From the NCBI GenBank assembly GCA_964601805.1, contig CAZROW010000004.1, positions 6,430 through 70,429 on the forward strand: a stretch of 64,000 bases of DNA, in the 5' to 3' direction. The position numbers were made by a program, and so were the translations under genes. Origin of the DNA: Eutrophocola sp964601805 (GTDB taxonomy: Bacteria > Pseudomonadota > Gammaproteobacteria > Pseudomonadales > Pseudohongiellaceae). This document shows positions 17,683 through 26,640 of this stretch, piece after piece. A model generated the notes under the pieces. It made no database searches and had not been told where the DNA came from. It saw only the letters and a list, made by a program, of their open reading frames with translations. Every line of letters starts with the position of its first letter. Position 1 is the stretch's first letter.

Positions 17683-19758
17683 TCATGAAGTCTGGAGCAG
17701 TGAAATATCGGCGATCTGCAAAAACAGGTGTCGAAGTTTCTGCAACAGGGATTGTCGGTTCATCCTGACTTTCTCATCATCCGTGTTGACCATGACTTCG
17801 TCAAAGAACCGGTCCACGTCTGTTTGCAGGGAGGCCATGGCAGTGAGCGCCTTGCTGTATTCCTGTTGCACCAGCATAGGCTCAACCTGTTCAAGCAACT
17901 GATCAATTTTTGCAGCCAGCTGTTTTTCGGCTTCTTCGGTCAACAGGCTGGCATCGGTTTCCTGGTCTGGTTGCGTATCGAGCTTGGACAGAATATTGGA
18001 AACGCGTTTGTTGGCCATTGCCAGGGCTTCGGCTTCCTTAAGTGAAGTGAAATCCTGGACGGCATGAATGCGTAAATCGAAATCCCGGGGCCGTGTCGAA
18101 CGAACAGCATCCACGGCCAGGAAGATATTGGCCCTGACACCTTCATCGGCATACCAGGCGCGAAAACGCTCAAAAATGAAATCCAGAACGGTGACTTCCA
18201 GGTTATCCGCTTTCGGTAATGCCGAAAAATGGCTCACGGCATTACTCACACAGTCGGCCAGATCAAGGTCAAGCTGCTTCTCTACCACGATACGAAGAAT
18301 ACCCAGGGCAGCGCGGCGCAGGGCATAGGGATCTTTTGATCCTGTGGGGGGCTGTCCAATACCGAACAGGCCAACAATGGTATCGAGACGTTCAGCCAGG
18401 GCCAGCGCAATTCCGGTGTGGGTTTCGGGCAAGTCATCGCCGGCGAAACGCGGCAGGTATTGTTCGTCTATCGCCCGCGCGACTTCCTTATCTTCGCCGT
18501 CATGCAGGGCATAATAACTGCCCATGATGCCCTGCAGGTCGGCGAATTCACCCACCATGCCGGAAAGCAGGTCGCACTTGGCCAGCTCAGCCGCCCTGCC
18601 CGCCTTGTTTTCGTCATAACCCAGTTTGCCAGCAATAAACCGGGCAAACTGTCCAACCCGTTGGGACTTGTCATAGACAGTACCCAGGGACTGTTCAAAG
18701 ATGACCGTTTTAAGTTTGTCCTGGCGCGAAGCCAGGCTTGATTTCTTGTCCTGTTCAAAAAAGAAAGCGGCATCAGCCAGGCGTGGACGAATCACGCGCT
18801 CATTGCCGGCGATCACCCTTGCCGGATCCTTGCTGACCAGGTTGCTGACTGTGATGAAGTTGGGCAGGATTCTGCCTTGCGAGTCTTCCAGGGTGAAGCA
18901 TTTCTGGTGCTTTTTCATGGAGGACACCAGTGCTTCCTTGGGTACCTCAAGAAAGCGTTTATCAAACGAGCCGGTCAGGGCAACAGGCCACTCCACCAGG
19001 GCTGTGACTTCTTCGAGCAGTTCTTCATCAATATCAATGACGGCCTTGAGCTGATCGGCCTGTGCCTGTATCTGTTTCCTGACAGCCTCTTTTCGTTCAG
19101 CAAAAGAAGGCATGACGAAACCGGTATCCTGCAAGGCCGTGGAATATTCTGCCGGTGAACCCAGGGTAATGGCCTCCGGATGCATGAAGCGATGACCCCT
19201 GGTCGAGCTGCCTGCGTCGACACCCAGGATGGTGGCTGGTACAACCTCTTCACCAAACAGGATAACCACCCAGTGTACCGGGCGCACAAATTCTTCCATG
19301 GAAGCGCCCCAGCGCATGCGCTTGGGAATCGGCAGGTTGGCCAGGGCAGTGGTAATGATGCCGGGCAACAAATGGGTTGTTTGCTCCCCCGCCTTGGTAG
19401 CCTGGTAGTAAAGCTTGGTGACCTTGCCGTCACTTTTTTCTGCCAGATCCTGAACGCTCACACCACAGGAACGGGCAAAACCTTCTGCAGCTTTTGTTGG
19501 GTTGCCAGCGTCATCAAAAGCGGCTTTCAGTGCAGGGCCAAACTTTTCAACACTGGCGTCATCCTGGCATTCCTGTAAGCCGCTCACCAGAAGGGCAAGT
19601 CGTCGTGGTGTGGCAAAACGAGTGATACCGCCATGGTCAAGCGACTGCTTGTCCAGTCCGGCGGCCACTTCCCTTTCAAAGGCCGCGGATAATCCGGGCA
19701 AGGCTTTGGGCGGTAGTTCCTCGGTGCCGATTTCGATTAACAGGTCCCGGCTACTCAT
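17683..19758 (-). CDS. glyS: Glycine-tRNA ligase beta subunit
   Basis: Large subunit of the alpha2beta2 glycyl-tRNA synthetase; it carries tRNA-binding and accessory domains. The 691-residue length and the N-terminal block LLIEIGTEELPPKAL (residues 5-19) are typical, as is the HD-like central region and the C-terminal anticodon-binding helices. Its ATG overlaps the end of glyQ by 8 bases, which would couple production of the two subunits. Confidence 0.97.
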   Translation of the reverse strand: MSSRDLLIEIGTEELPPKALPGLSAAFEREVAAGLDKQSLDHGGITRFATPRRLALLVSGLQECQDDASVEKFGPALKAAFDDAGNPTKAAEGFARSCGVSVQDLAEKSDGKVTKLYYQATKAGEQTTHLLPGIITTALANLPIPKRMRWGASMEEFVRPVHWVVILFGEEVVPATILGVDAGSSTRGHRFMHPEAITLGSPAEYSTALQDTGFVMPSFAERKEAVRKQIQAQADQLKAVIDIDEELLEEVTALVEWPVALTGSFDKRFLEVPKEALVSSMKKHQKCFTLEDSQGRILPNFITVSNLVSKDPARVIAGNERVIRPRLADAAFFFEQDKKSSLASRQDKLKTVIFEQSLGTVYDKSQRVGQFARFIAGKLGYDENKAGRAAELAKCDLLSGMVGEFADLQGIMGSYYALHDGEDKEVARAIDEQYLPRFAGDDLPETHTGIALALAERLDTIVGLFGIGQPPTGSKDPYALRRAALGILRIVVEKQLDLDLADCVSNAVSHFSALPKADNLEVTVLDFIFERFRAWYADEGVRANIFLAVDAVRSTRPRDFDLRIHAVQDFTSLKEAEALAMANKRVSNILSKLDTQPDQETDASLLTEEAEKQLAAKIDQLLEQVEPMLVQQEYSKALTAMASLQTDVDRFFDEVMVNTDDEKVRMNRQSLLQKLRHLFLQIADISLLQTS

Positions 19759-20698
19759 CGCTGAACTTCTCCAGGCTGGTCTTGCGTAATGCTTCCGGGG
19801 CCAACGGGAACCCTAGTCTTGCGCGGGAATCGTAATAGCCCTGGGCAACAGCCCGGGCCATGGTACGAACCCTGAGAATATAGCGCTGGCGCTCGGTCAC
19901 GGAAATGGCCGAGCGGGCATCGAGCAGATTGAATGTATGCGAGGCCTTGAGCACCATTTCGTAAGCCGGCAGTACCAGCTTTTGATCAATCAGGTACTGG
20001 CACTGGCTTTCGGCATCATCAAAACCGCGAAACAGCAGCTCGGTATTGGCATGCTCAAAGTTGTAGGCTGACATCTCCACTTCGTTCTGGTGAAACACAT
20101 CGCCGTAGGTCACGGTGCCGTTGGGGGTTTCTGCCCAGACGATATCGAAAATACTGTCCACGCCTTGCAGGTACATGGCAATTCGCTCGATACCGTAGGT
20201 AATTTCACCGCTGACCGGGAAACATTCCAGGCCCCCGACCTGCTGGAAGTAGGTAAATTGGGTCACCTCCATGCCATTGAGCCAGACTTCCCAACCGAGC
20301 CCCCAGGCCCCCAGCGTAGGCGACTCCCAGTTATCTTCGACAAAGCGAATATCGTGAACGTTCGTGTCAATACCCAGGTTTTTTAGCGAATTTAGATACA
20401 ATTCCTGGAAGTTGTCAGGCGACGGTTTCAGGATGACCTGGAATTGGTAATAGTGCTGAAGACGCATCGGGTTTTCACCGTAACGGCTGTCAGTAGGGCG
20501 TCTGCAGGGCTGTAAATAGGCGCTGTTCCAGCTTTCCGGGCCAATGGCACGCAAAAAAGTGGCAGGATGGAAGGTGCCGGCACCGACTTCATTGTCCAGA
20601 GGCTGTATGATCACGCAGCCGTGATCAGCCCAGAATTGCTGAAGGGCAAGAATTAGTCCCTGAAAGGTGGATACATCAACAGGGGTCGAAGTACTCAA
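19751..20698 (-). CDS. glyQ: Glycine-tRNA ligase alpha subunit
   Basis: Catalytic class II aminoacyl-tRNA synthetase subunit that activates glycine. At 315 residues it is normal. The characteristic early block FWADHGCVIIQPLDNEVGAG and the GLGWEVWLNGMEVTQF strand region are present. It begins the glyQ-glyS-gmhB-plsC run; the 78-bp spacer to the divergent acyltransferase gene must hold both promoters, but I see no convincing hexamer pair. Confidence 0.97.
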   Translation of the reverse strand: MSTSTPVDVSTFQGLILALQQFWADHGCVIIQPLDNEVGAGTFHPATFLRAIGPESWNSAYLQPCRRPTDSRYGENPMRLQHYYQFQVILKPSPDNFQELYLNSLKNLGIDTNVHDIRFVEDNWESPTLGAWGLGWEVWLNGMEVTQFTYFQQVGGLECFPVSGEITYGIERIAMYLQGVDSIFDIVWAETPNGTVTYGDVFHQNEVEMSAYNFEHANTELLFRGFDDAESQCQYLIDQKLVLPAYEMVLKASHTFNLLDARSAISVTERQRYILRVRTMARAVAQGYYDSRARLGFPLAPEALRKTSLEKFSDE

Positions 20699-20776
20699 AA
20701 AAGGCTCCTGAGAATGAAAATTACGCTAAAATCCCGGCTGGGCTCGAAAAAGCGCTAATTATGCTAAAAACGCGCC

Positions 20777-21757
20777 TTGATAGCGAGAATAAACTGCCCC
20801 CTGCCCCGGTTTATTCAGGCAACGCAATGGCAGAGAAACGGTGGCTTTACAGCATCTGATATTTTGAAATCTGCATTGCTCATATTCTTTTTGCGCTGCC
20901 TGGCCCTGCTGCCCCTGGGAGGGGCCCGGCATGTCGGCACCCTGCTGGGAAGAATCTGCTGGGCCTTATCCACACGGATGGTCACCACGACCCGGACAAA
21001 CCTGGCCATTTCTTACCCGGGAAAAAGTGAAAGTGAGCGCCTGCTTCTTGGCAAAGACAGTATTTGCAATACTTTCCAAACTGTCACAGAATGCGGGCCG
21101 GTTTGGCTCTGGCCAGCGGACAAGGTGATGGACCACGTGCTGGAAGTCGAAGGACTGGAGCTGCTGGAGCAGGCCCAGGCTGAAAAACGCGGCACGGTCG
21201 TCATTGCACCTCACCTGGGTAACTGGGAGGTTTTTGGTTTATACCTGAATCGTTGCGGGTGCGGACAGAGCAGCCAGTTGTACCAGGCACCCCGGGATGA
21301 GCGTTTGAACCGGCTGATCTATCAGGCACGCAGCCGGGCGGGTGCAAATATGGTAGCAACTGACGCAAAAGGCATCATCTCGCTGGTAAAATCGCTTAAA
21401 AGAGGCGAAGTTGTAGGCATCTTGCCAGACCAGGTGCCGGATGATGCCAATAGCGGTGAGTTTGCCCCCTTTTTCGGCAAGGATGTGCTGACAATGACCC
21501 TGGTGAGTCGGTTGCTCCAAAAAACCGGTGCCAGGGCCGTGCTGGGTTTTGCAGCCAGGATCACGCGCCTGGGCAAGCCCGGCTGGAAAATTATCTTCAG
21601 GCAAGTGGACCACAAAATATATGCTGAGCATATATCGGATTCAGTTACTGCCATGAATGCCAGTATAGAAAGCGCAGTGAATATTGTTCCTGCGCAATAC
21701 CAGTGGGAATACAAACGATACAAGCGAGTGCCGCCCGGACAACAGCGACCTTATTAG
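20777..21757 (+). CDS. Lipid A acyltransferase family protein (LpxL/HtrB-like)
   Basis: Member of the lysophospholipid/lipid A acyltransferase family that transfers an acyl chain at the inner membrane. The HX4E-type catalytic block reads PHLGNWE near residue 145, and LPDQVP follows near 217, as in LpxL/LpxM. The start is uncertain: the frame opens at a TTG (20777), and a second TTG at 20864 gives a 297-residue form starting just before the hydrophobic segment. An ATG at 20761 opens a different frame that stops after about 30 codons. The exact substrate (lipid A or ornithine lipid) cannot be told from sequence. It heads an LPS-like block with waaC. Confidence 0.82.
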   Translation: MIARINCPLPRFIQATQWQRNGGFTASDILKSALLIFFLRCLALLPLGGARHVGTLLGRICWALSTRMVTTTRTNLAISYPGKSESERLLLGKDSICNTFQTVTECGPVWLWPADKVMDHVLEVEGLELLEQAQAEKRGTVVIAPHLGNWEVFGLYLNRCGCGQSSQLYQAPRDERLNRLIYQARSRAGANMVATDAKGIISLVKSLKRGEVVGILPDQVPDDANSGEFAPFFGKDVLTMTLVSRLLQKTGARAVLGFAARITRLGKPGWKIIFRQVDHKIYAEHISDSVTAMNASIESAVNIVPAQYQWEYKRYKRVPPGQQRPY

Positions 21758-21866
21758 CCGGTTGTGTGCCCTGGTGGTGTGCAATGGGCCAGTGTATTGA
21801 ATGGCTTGAATGATACGCATCGACACGGAATAATTTTGCCAACCAGACAGGACACTAGAGTAGAGT

Positions 21867-22490
21867 ATGCCAATGAGTGCGATTTTGGATCTGCAGGCCA
21901 TCACTGCAGCACAGACAGAAGCCAGCCCCTACCCTCACTTTATTGTGAACCGGTCTGTTGCCACTGAACATGTTGGCGATGTGCTGGCGGATTTTCCGGC
22001 AATTCATTCCGGTGGCAGTTTCGCGCTCAGCGAAGTGAACCCGGGTCCGCGTTTTGATGCACTGCTGAAAGAGCTGGATAACCCGGAGTTCCGGGAAATC
22101 ATTTCCCAAAAACTGGATATTGATCTCAGGGACAGGCCCATGGTGGTGACCTTGCGTGGTGTATCCCGCGCCAAGGACGGCAGGATCCACACTGACTCCA
22201 AATCCAAAATGGCCACCATCCTGATCTACTTCAATGACACCTGGCAGGCCGACACAGGCAAGCTTCGCATTTTGCGTAGTGAAAATATGGATGATTACAC
22301 TACCGAAGTAACTCCGGATGCCGGCACTATGATTGCCTTCAAGGTAACGGATAACTGCTGGCACGGTTACCCGGCATTTGAAGGGTCACGCCAGTCCATC
22401 CAGATCAATTTTGTCGAAGATGACCGGGCAGCAAACAAGCATGGTCGTCGTCATGGCTGGACAGCCAAACTGAAAAAGCTGTTTTCCTGA
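21867..22490 (+). CDS. 2-oxoglutarate/Fe(II)-dependent oxygenase superfamily protein
   Basis: Probable non-haem iron hydroxylase of 207 residues. The metal-binding triad fits H108-x-D110 (IHTDSKSKM) and distal H166 (CWHGYP), with R175 placed to bind the 2-oxoglutarate carboxylate. No signal peptide or membrane span is visible, so it should be cytoplasmic. The C-terminus is strongly basic. It lies between a lipid A-type acyltransferase and a heptosyltransferase, which suggests hydroxylation of an LPS precursor, but the substrate is unknown and a role in small-molecule or protein hydroxylation is equally possible. Start may be ATG 21867 or 21873. Confidence 0.75.
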   Translation: MPMSAILDLQAITAAQTEASPYPHFIVNRSVATEHVGDVLADFPAIHSGGSFALSEVNPGPRFDALLKELDNPEFREIISQKLDIDLRDRPMVVTLRGVSRAKDGRIHTDSKSKMATILIYFNDTWQADTGKLRILRSENMDDYTTEVTPDAGTMIAFKVTDNCWHGYPAFEGSRQSIQINFVEDDRAANKHGRRHGWTAKLKKLFS

Positions 22491-22550
22491 AAACAGGTCT
22501 GTCCCGGCAGCAGTGGGTCATGGATAATAGCGCTGCTGCAATTTTCCAGA

Positions 22551-23624
22551 GTGGTTCCCGTTATCAAGAGTAAACGTGTCCTGATCATCAAGCTCACCTC
22601 CATGGGTGACCTGATGCATGCCCTGCCCGCCTTGACCGATGCACGTTCAGTATGGCCCGATATTGTTTTTGACTGGGTCGTGGATGAAACTTTTGCCGAG
22701 GTCCCCTCCTGGCATCCTGCCGTAGACAAGATTTATACCAGTGCTCACCGGCGCTGGAAAAAAAATTTCTGGGCTTCAACAAGGGCCGGTGAATTCAAAC
22801 GTTTCTATCGTGAGCTCAACAGGCATGATTACGACCTGGTGATTGATGCCCAGAACAATGTCAAAAGCAGTTTTATCAGTATGTTGCGACGTGGGCCGGT
22901 GCATGGCATGGATAAAGCCAGTGTCGCGGAACAGCCTGCCTACCTGGCGTATGCGAACCGCATCCCTATTGATAAAAACCAGCATGCCATTGCCCGGCAG
23001 CGACAACTGTTTGCAACTGCCCTAGACTATCCGCTGCCTGACAGCACGCCGGACTATGGTCTCAGACAGGATGCCTTTCGTCGGCCGGACATCGCATTAC
23101 CGGATCGTTACCTGTTTCTTGTCCACAACGCGAGCTGGACAACCAAGCTATGGCCGCAGTCACACTGGCATTCACTGATTGAAAAAGCAGGGGGTGATGG
23201 TTTCCATGTACTGCTTCCCGGGGGCAACCGGGAAGAACTGGACAGGGCGGAAACAATCGCGAAAGCTCATGACAATGCTATTGCGCTGCCAAGGTTATCC
23301 CTGTCGGAAACCGGAGGTTTGATTCAGGGTGCAGCAGGGGCGGTGTGTTGTGATACCGGCCTTGCCCACTTGACGGCCATGACAGGCACACCGGCTGTCA
23401 CCCTGTATGGACCCACCAGCGCCAGGCTTATTGGAACGACCGGTAAGAAACAGGATCAACTGGTCGCTTCACCCCAGCCATTTCACTGTGCGCCCTGTTA
23501 TAAACGCGACTGTCATTATCGGCAGCCAAAAACCAGCATGTCTGCCTGCATGGAGGCGTTTACGGTGGAAGAGGCCTGGTCAACATTGCAGGTCTTGATG
23601 AACGACAGGGATATGTCCGGATAA
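22551..23624 (+). CDS. waaC: Lipopolysaccharide heptosyltransferase I
   Basis: GT9-family glycosyltransferase that adds the first L-glycero-D-manno-heptose to Kdo in the LPS inner core. The N-terminal VLIIKLTSMGDLMHALPAL block (residues 10-28) and the C-terminal CCDTGLAHLTAMTGTPAVTLYGPT block are diagnostic of GT9. The length is 357 with a GTG start at 22551; upstream ribosome-binding complementarity is weak. WaaC is favoured over WaaF by the N-terminal block, but the two are close relatives. Its stop lies 8 bp from the convergent trkH stop. Confidence 0.88.
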   Translation: MVPVIKSKRVLIIKLTSMGDLMHALPALTDARSVWPDIVFDWVVDETFAEVPSWHPAVDKIYTSAHRRWKKNFWASTRAGEFKRFYRELNRHDYDLVIDAQNNVKSSFISMLRRGPVHGMDKASVAEQPAYLAYANRIPIDKNQHAIARQRQLFATALDYPLPDSTPDYGLRQDAFRRPDIALPDRYLFLVHNASWTTKLWPQSHWHSLIEKAGGDGFHVLLPGGNREELDRAETIAKAHDNAIALPRLSLSETGGLIQGAAGAVCCDTGLAHLTAMTGTPAVTLYGPTSARLIGTTGKKQDQLVASPQPFHCAPCYKRDCHYRQPKTSMSACMEAFTVEEAWSTLQVLMNDRDMSG

Positions 23625-23632
23625 GGCTGGTA

Positions 23633-25081
23633 TCAGTTACGCCAGAAGCTCGGCGTGAGAATGACCAGCAGGGTGAACACTTCCAGTCGGCCAAGTAACA
23701 TACCCAGGCAGAGAATCCACTTGGCCGAATCCGGTATGTCCCCGTAAGTTTCCGCAACACCTCCAAGACCTGGTCCAAGATTATTTATGCTGGCGCCTAC
23801 GGCGGTGAATGCCGTCGTGATATCCAGGCCTGACGCCAACAAGGCCAGCAGCATGATCATGTAGGCCATCACGTAGACGGAGAAAAATCCCCAGACTGAT
23901 TCGATGACCCGGTCAGGAACACGCTGGCTGCCGAGCTTGATGGGGATGACGGCATTGGGGTGAATCAGGCGTTCGATTTCGCGAAAGCCCTGTTTGATAA
24001 TCAACACGATCCGGATGACCTTCATGCCACCACCGGTTGAGCCGGCACAGGCACCCACGATGGCCATGTAAAAAAGCAGGAAGGGCAGGAAGGTTGGCCA
24101 GGAACTGAAATCGGCCGCGCTGAACCCGGTTGTAGTGGTAATGGACACCACTTCAAACAGCCCCTTGAATATGGCATCGCTGAATTCATAGGTATTGGAA
24201 AAATAAAGGAACAGGATGGTAATGACGGAAACCGTACCCAGCATGCCACTGTAAAAGAGGAATTCGGAGTCGCGAAAGTAATGCTTGTAGCTTTTATTTT
24301 CCCAGGCAAAAAAGTGCAGGGCGAAATTGATGCCGGAAATAAACATGAAAACCGTGGCAATCAACTCGATGCCCACGTGGTTGAAAAAGCCGATACTGGC
24401 ATCGTGCGTGGAGAAGCCTCCGATGGCAACTGTTGCGAAACTGTGGCCAATTGCGTCGAAAATGCTCATTCCTGCAAGGAAATACGCAAGTGCACATAAC
24501 ATGGTCAGGCTGATGTAGATAAATAACAGGGCCTTGGCAGTCTGGGTGACACGAGGAAGAAGCTTGTTGTCCTTGATGGGACCGGGACTTTCGGCACGGT
24601 AGAGCTGCATGCCGCCTATGCCAAGCATAGGCAGGATGGCCACAGCGATGGCAATGATGCCCATGCCGCCAAGCCATTGGAGCTGTTGCCGGTAATACAG
24701 GATGGACCGGGGCAGGGTATCCAGGCCGGACAACACGGTGGCGCCGGTAGTGGTGAGACCCGAAATGGATTCAAAAAAGGCATCGGTGACCGACATGTCC
24801 AGCGAGGCAGTAAAAATAAACGGAAAGCTACCGAAGGATCCCAGTACTGACCAGAACAGGGTGACCACCAGGAAGCCGTCCCGGGTTCGCAGTTCCTGGC
24901 GGTTGTTCATTACCGGTGCCCAGAGCACGAAGCCCGAGAGCAGGGTCAGGAAAAAAGTAGTCAGGAAGGAATAGAGAACACCGTCCTGGTAATACCAGGA
25001 AACTGCCAGGGGCGGCAGCTGGGAAAAGCTGAACAGCATCAGCAAAACCCCGAGTATGCGAAATATGACCGGCAGGTTCAT
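23633..25081 (-). CDS. trkH: Trk system potassium uptake protein TrkH
   Basis: Potassium-translocating channel subunit of the Trk system in the inner membrane. The 482 residues hold about ten hydrophobic spans and four pore-loop repeats with the glycine-rich filters typical of the family (SGLTTTGATVL; GGFSTHDASIG; STGGGMKVIR; NNLGPGLG). The length is normal. It follows trkA by 77 bp on the same strand, and the two products work together. Confidence 0.95.
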   Translation of the reverse strand: MNLPVIFRILGVLLMLFSFSQLPPLAVSWYYQDGVLYSFLTTFFLTLLSGFVLWAPVMNNRQELRTRDGFLVVTLFWSVLGSFGSFPFIFTASLDMSVTDAFFESISGLTTTGATVLSGLDTLPRSILYYRQQLQWLGGMGIIAIAVAILPMLGIGGMQLYRAESPGPIKDNKLLPRVTQTAKALLFIYISLTMLCALAYFLAGMSIFDAIGHSFATVAIGGFSTHDASIGFFNHVGIELIATVFMFISGINFALHFFAWENKSYKHYFRDSEFLFYSGMLGTVSVITILFLYFSNTYEFSDAIFKGLFEVVSITTTTGFSAADFSSWPTFLPFLLFYMAIVGACAGSTGGGMKVIRIVLIIKQGFREIERLIHPNAVIPIKLGSQRVPDRVIESVWGFFSVYVMAYMIMLLALLASGLDITTAFTAVGASINNLGPGLGGVAETYGDIPDSAKWILCLGMLLGRLEVFTLLVILTPSFWRN

Positions 25082-25158
25082 ACTTGAAGTGAGGCTCTCT
25101 GGTTGTTGGCTTTTTTCATTGTGATGTTTCGTCAGACCATTGCCCGGCAGGCAATTTA

Positions 25159-26532
25159 TCAGAAGAAGGTGAGTCCAACCTGGAACAGCCGTTCAAGTTC
25201 CGGTATCCGTTTCTTGTCGACCAGGAACATGATGACGTGGTCATCTGTTTCGATCACGATATCGTCATGGGCGATAAAGACCTTTTCATCGCGAACAATC
25301 GCGCCGATCGTTGTGCCTTCCGGTAAATCGATATCCTCGATTTTCTTGCCGACCACCTTGGAGGTGCTCTTGTCGCCATGGGCAATGGCTTCCATGGCTT
25401 CGGCGGCACCGCGGCGCAGGGAATAGACATTGACCACATCGCCCCTGCGTATATGGGTCAGCAGACTGCCGATGGTTGCCTGCTGCGGTGAGATAGCAAT
25501 ATCAATTTCACCACTCTGGATCAGGTCCACGTAGGCGGGGTTGGCGATCAGGGTCATGACCCGGGCTGCGCCCATGCGTTTGGCGAGCAGGGAGGACATG
25601 ATGTTGGCGTCATCATTATTGGTCAGGGCAAGAAATACATCGGTATCTTCAATGTTTTCGCCGATCATCATTTCCTGGTCCGAGGCATCGCCATGCAGCA
25701 CTGTCGTGCTTTTCAGGCGCTCGGTGAGATCCTTGCAACGTTCGAAATCCATCTCGATGATCTTGGTGCGGTAATTCTTTTCAAGTGAGGCGGCCAGGCG
25801 TTCACCGATATTGCCGCCGCCGGCAATCATGATTTTCTTGTAGGGTTTGTCGACCTTGCGCAGCTCGCTCATGACATCACGAATATCTTCCTTGGCGGCA
25901 ATGAAAAAGACCTCATCACCTTCTTCAATGATAGTCGTGCCTTCGGGCATGATCGGCCGGTTCTGGCGAAAGATGGCTGCTACGCGGGTATCAATGTTGG
26001 GCATGTGCTCGCGCAGCTGGGCAATTTCCTGATTGACCAGAGGGCCTCCTCGTGTGGCCTTGACGCCAACCAGCTGGACATGACCATCGGCAAAATCCAG
26101 CACCTGCAGCGAGCCGGGCAGATCAATAAGGCTCTTGATGTAGTGAGAGACTTCCTGCTCGGGGCTGATGACAACATCGATGGGAATGGCTTCCGGACTG
26201 AACAGCTTGGGTTCCCCGACATAAGAGTTGGAGCGCAGCCTGCAGATTTTCTTCGGGGTTCGGAACAGGGAATAGGCAATCTGGCAGGCCACCAGGTTGA
26301 CCTCGTCGCTGTCCGTGATGGCAATCAGCATGTCGGCATCTCGGGCGCCGGCACTTTCAAGGATATTCGGATAAGATACCTGGCCCTCTACCGTGGCAAT
26401 ATCCAGGCGGTCTTTTAATTCCCGCAGGCGGATGGCACTGGGGTCCACGACAGTGATGTCGTTGGCTTCCTTGGCAAGATTTTCAGCCAGCGCGGCGCCG
26501 ACCTTATTGGCGCCGAGAATGATAATTTTCAT
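25159..26532 (-). CDS. trkA: Trk system potassium uptake protein TrkA
   Basis: Cytoplasmic regulatory subunit that gates TrkH in response to nucleotides. Two tandem RCK modules are visible, each with a Rossmann NAD-binding loop (GANKVGAALAENLA at 7-20; GGGNIGERLAASL near 238) and a following TrkA-C domain. The length of 457 is typical of the duplicated form. A perfect TATAAT on the minus strand (26578-26583) lies about 46 bp upstream, so it may have its own promoter as well as read-through from rsmB. Confidence 0.96.
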   Translation of the reverse strand: MKIIILGANKVGAALAENLAKEANDITVVDPSAIRLRELKDRLDIATVEGQVSYPNILESAGARDADMLIAITDSDEVNLVACQIAYSLFRTPKKICRLRSNSYVGEPKLFSPEAIPIDVVISPEQEVSHYIKSLIDLPGSLQVLDFADGHVQLVGVKATRGGPLVNQEIAQLREHMPNIDTRVAAIFRQNRPIMPEGTTIIEEGDEVFFIAAKEDIRDVMSELRKVDKPYKKIMIAGGGNIGERLAASLEKNYRTKIIEMDFERCKDLTERLKSTTVLHGDASDQEMMIGENIEDTDVFLALTNNDDANIMSSLLAKRMGAARVMTLIANPAYVDLIQSGEIDIAISPQQATIGSLLTHIRRGDVVNVYSLRRGAAEAMEAIAHGDKSTSKVVGKKIEDIDLPEGTTIGAIVRDEKVFIAHDDIVIETDDHVIMFLVDKKRIPELERLFQVGLTFF

Positions 26533-26640
26533 TGATTCGGAAAACTCCCGCTGACTTCATGCATTACGTGCGCGCCAATTATATGCCTATGCGCGTGAGA
26601 CTGAAACGGAACCGGGAAAATTGTTAAGCGGGGCAATTGC

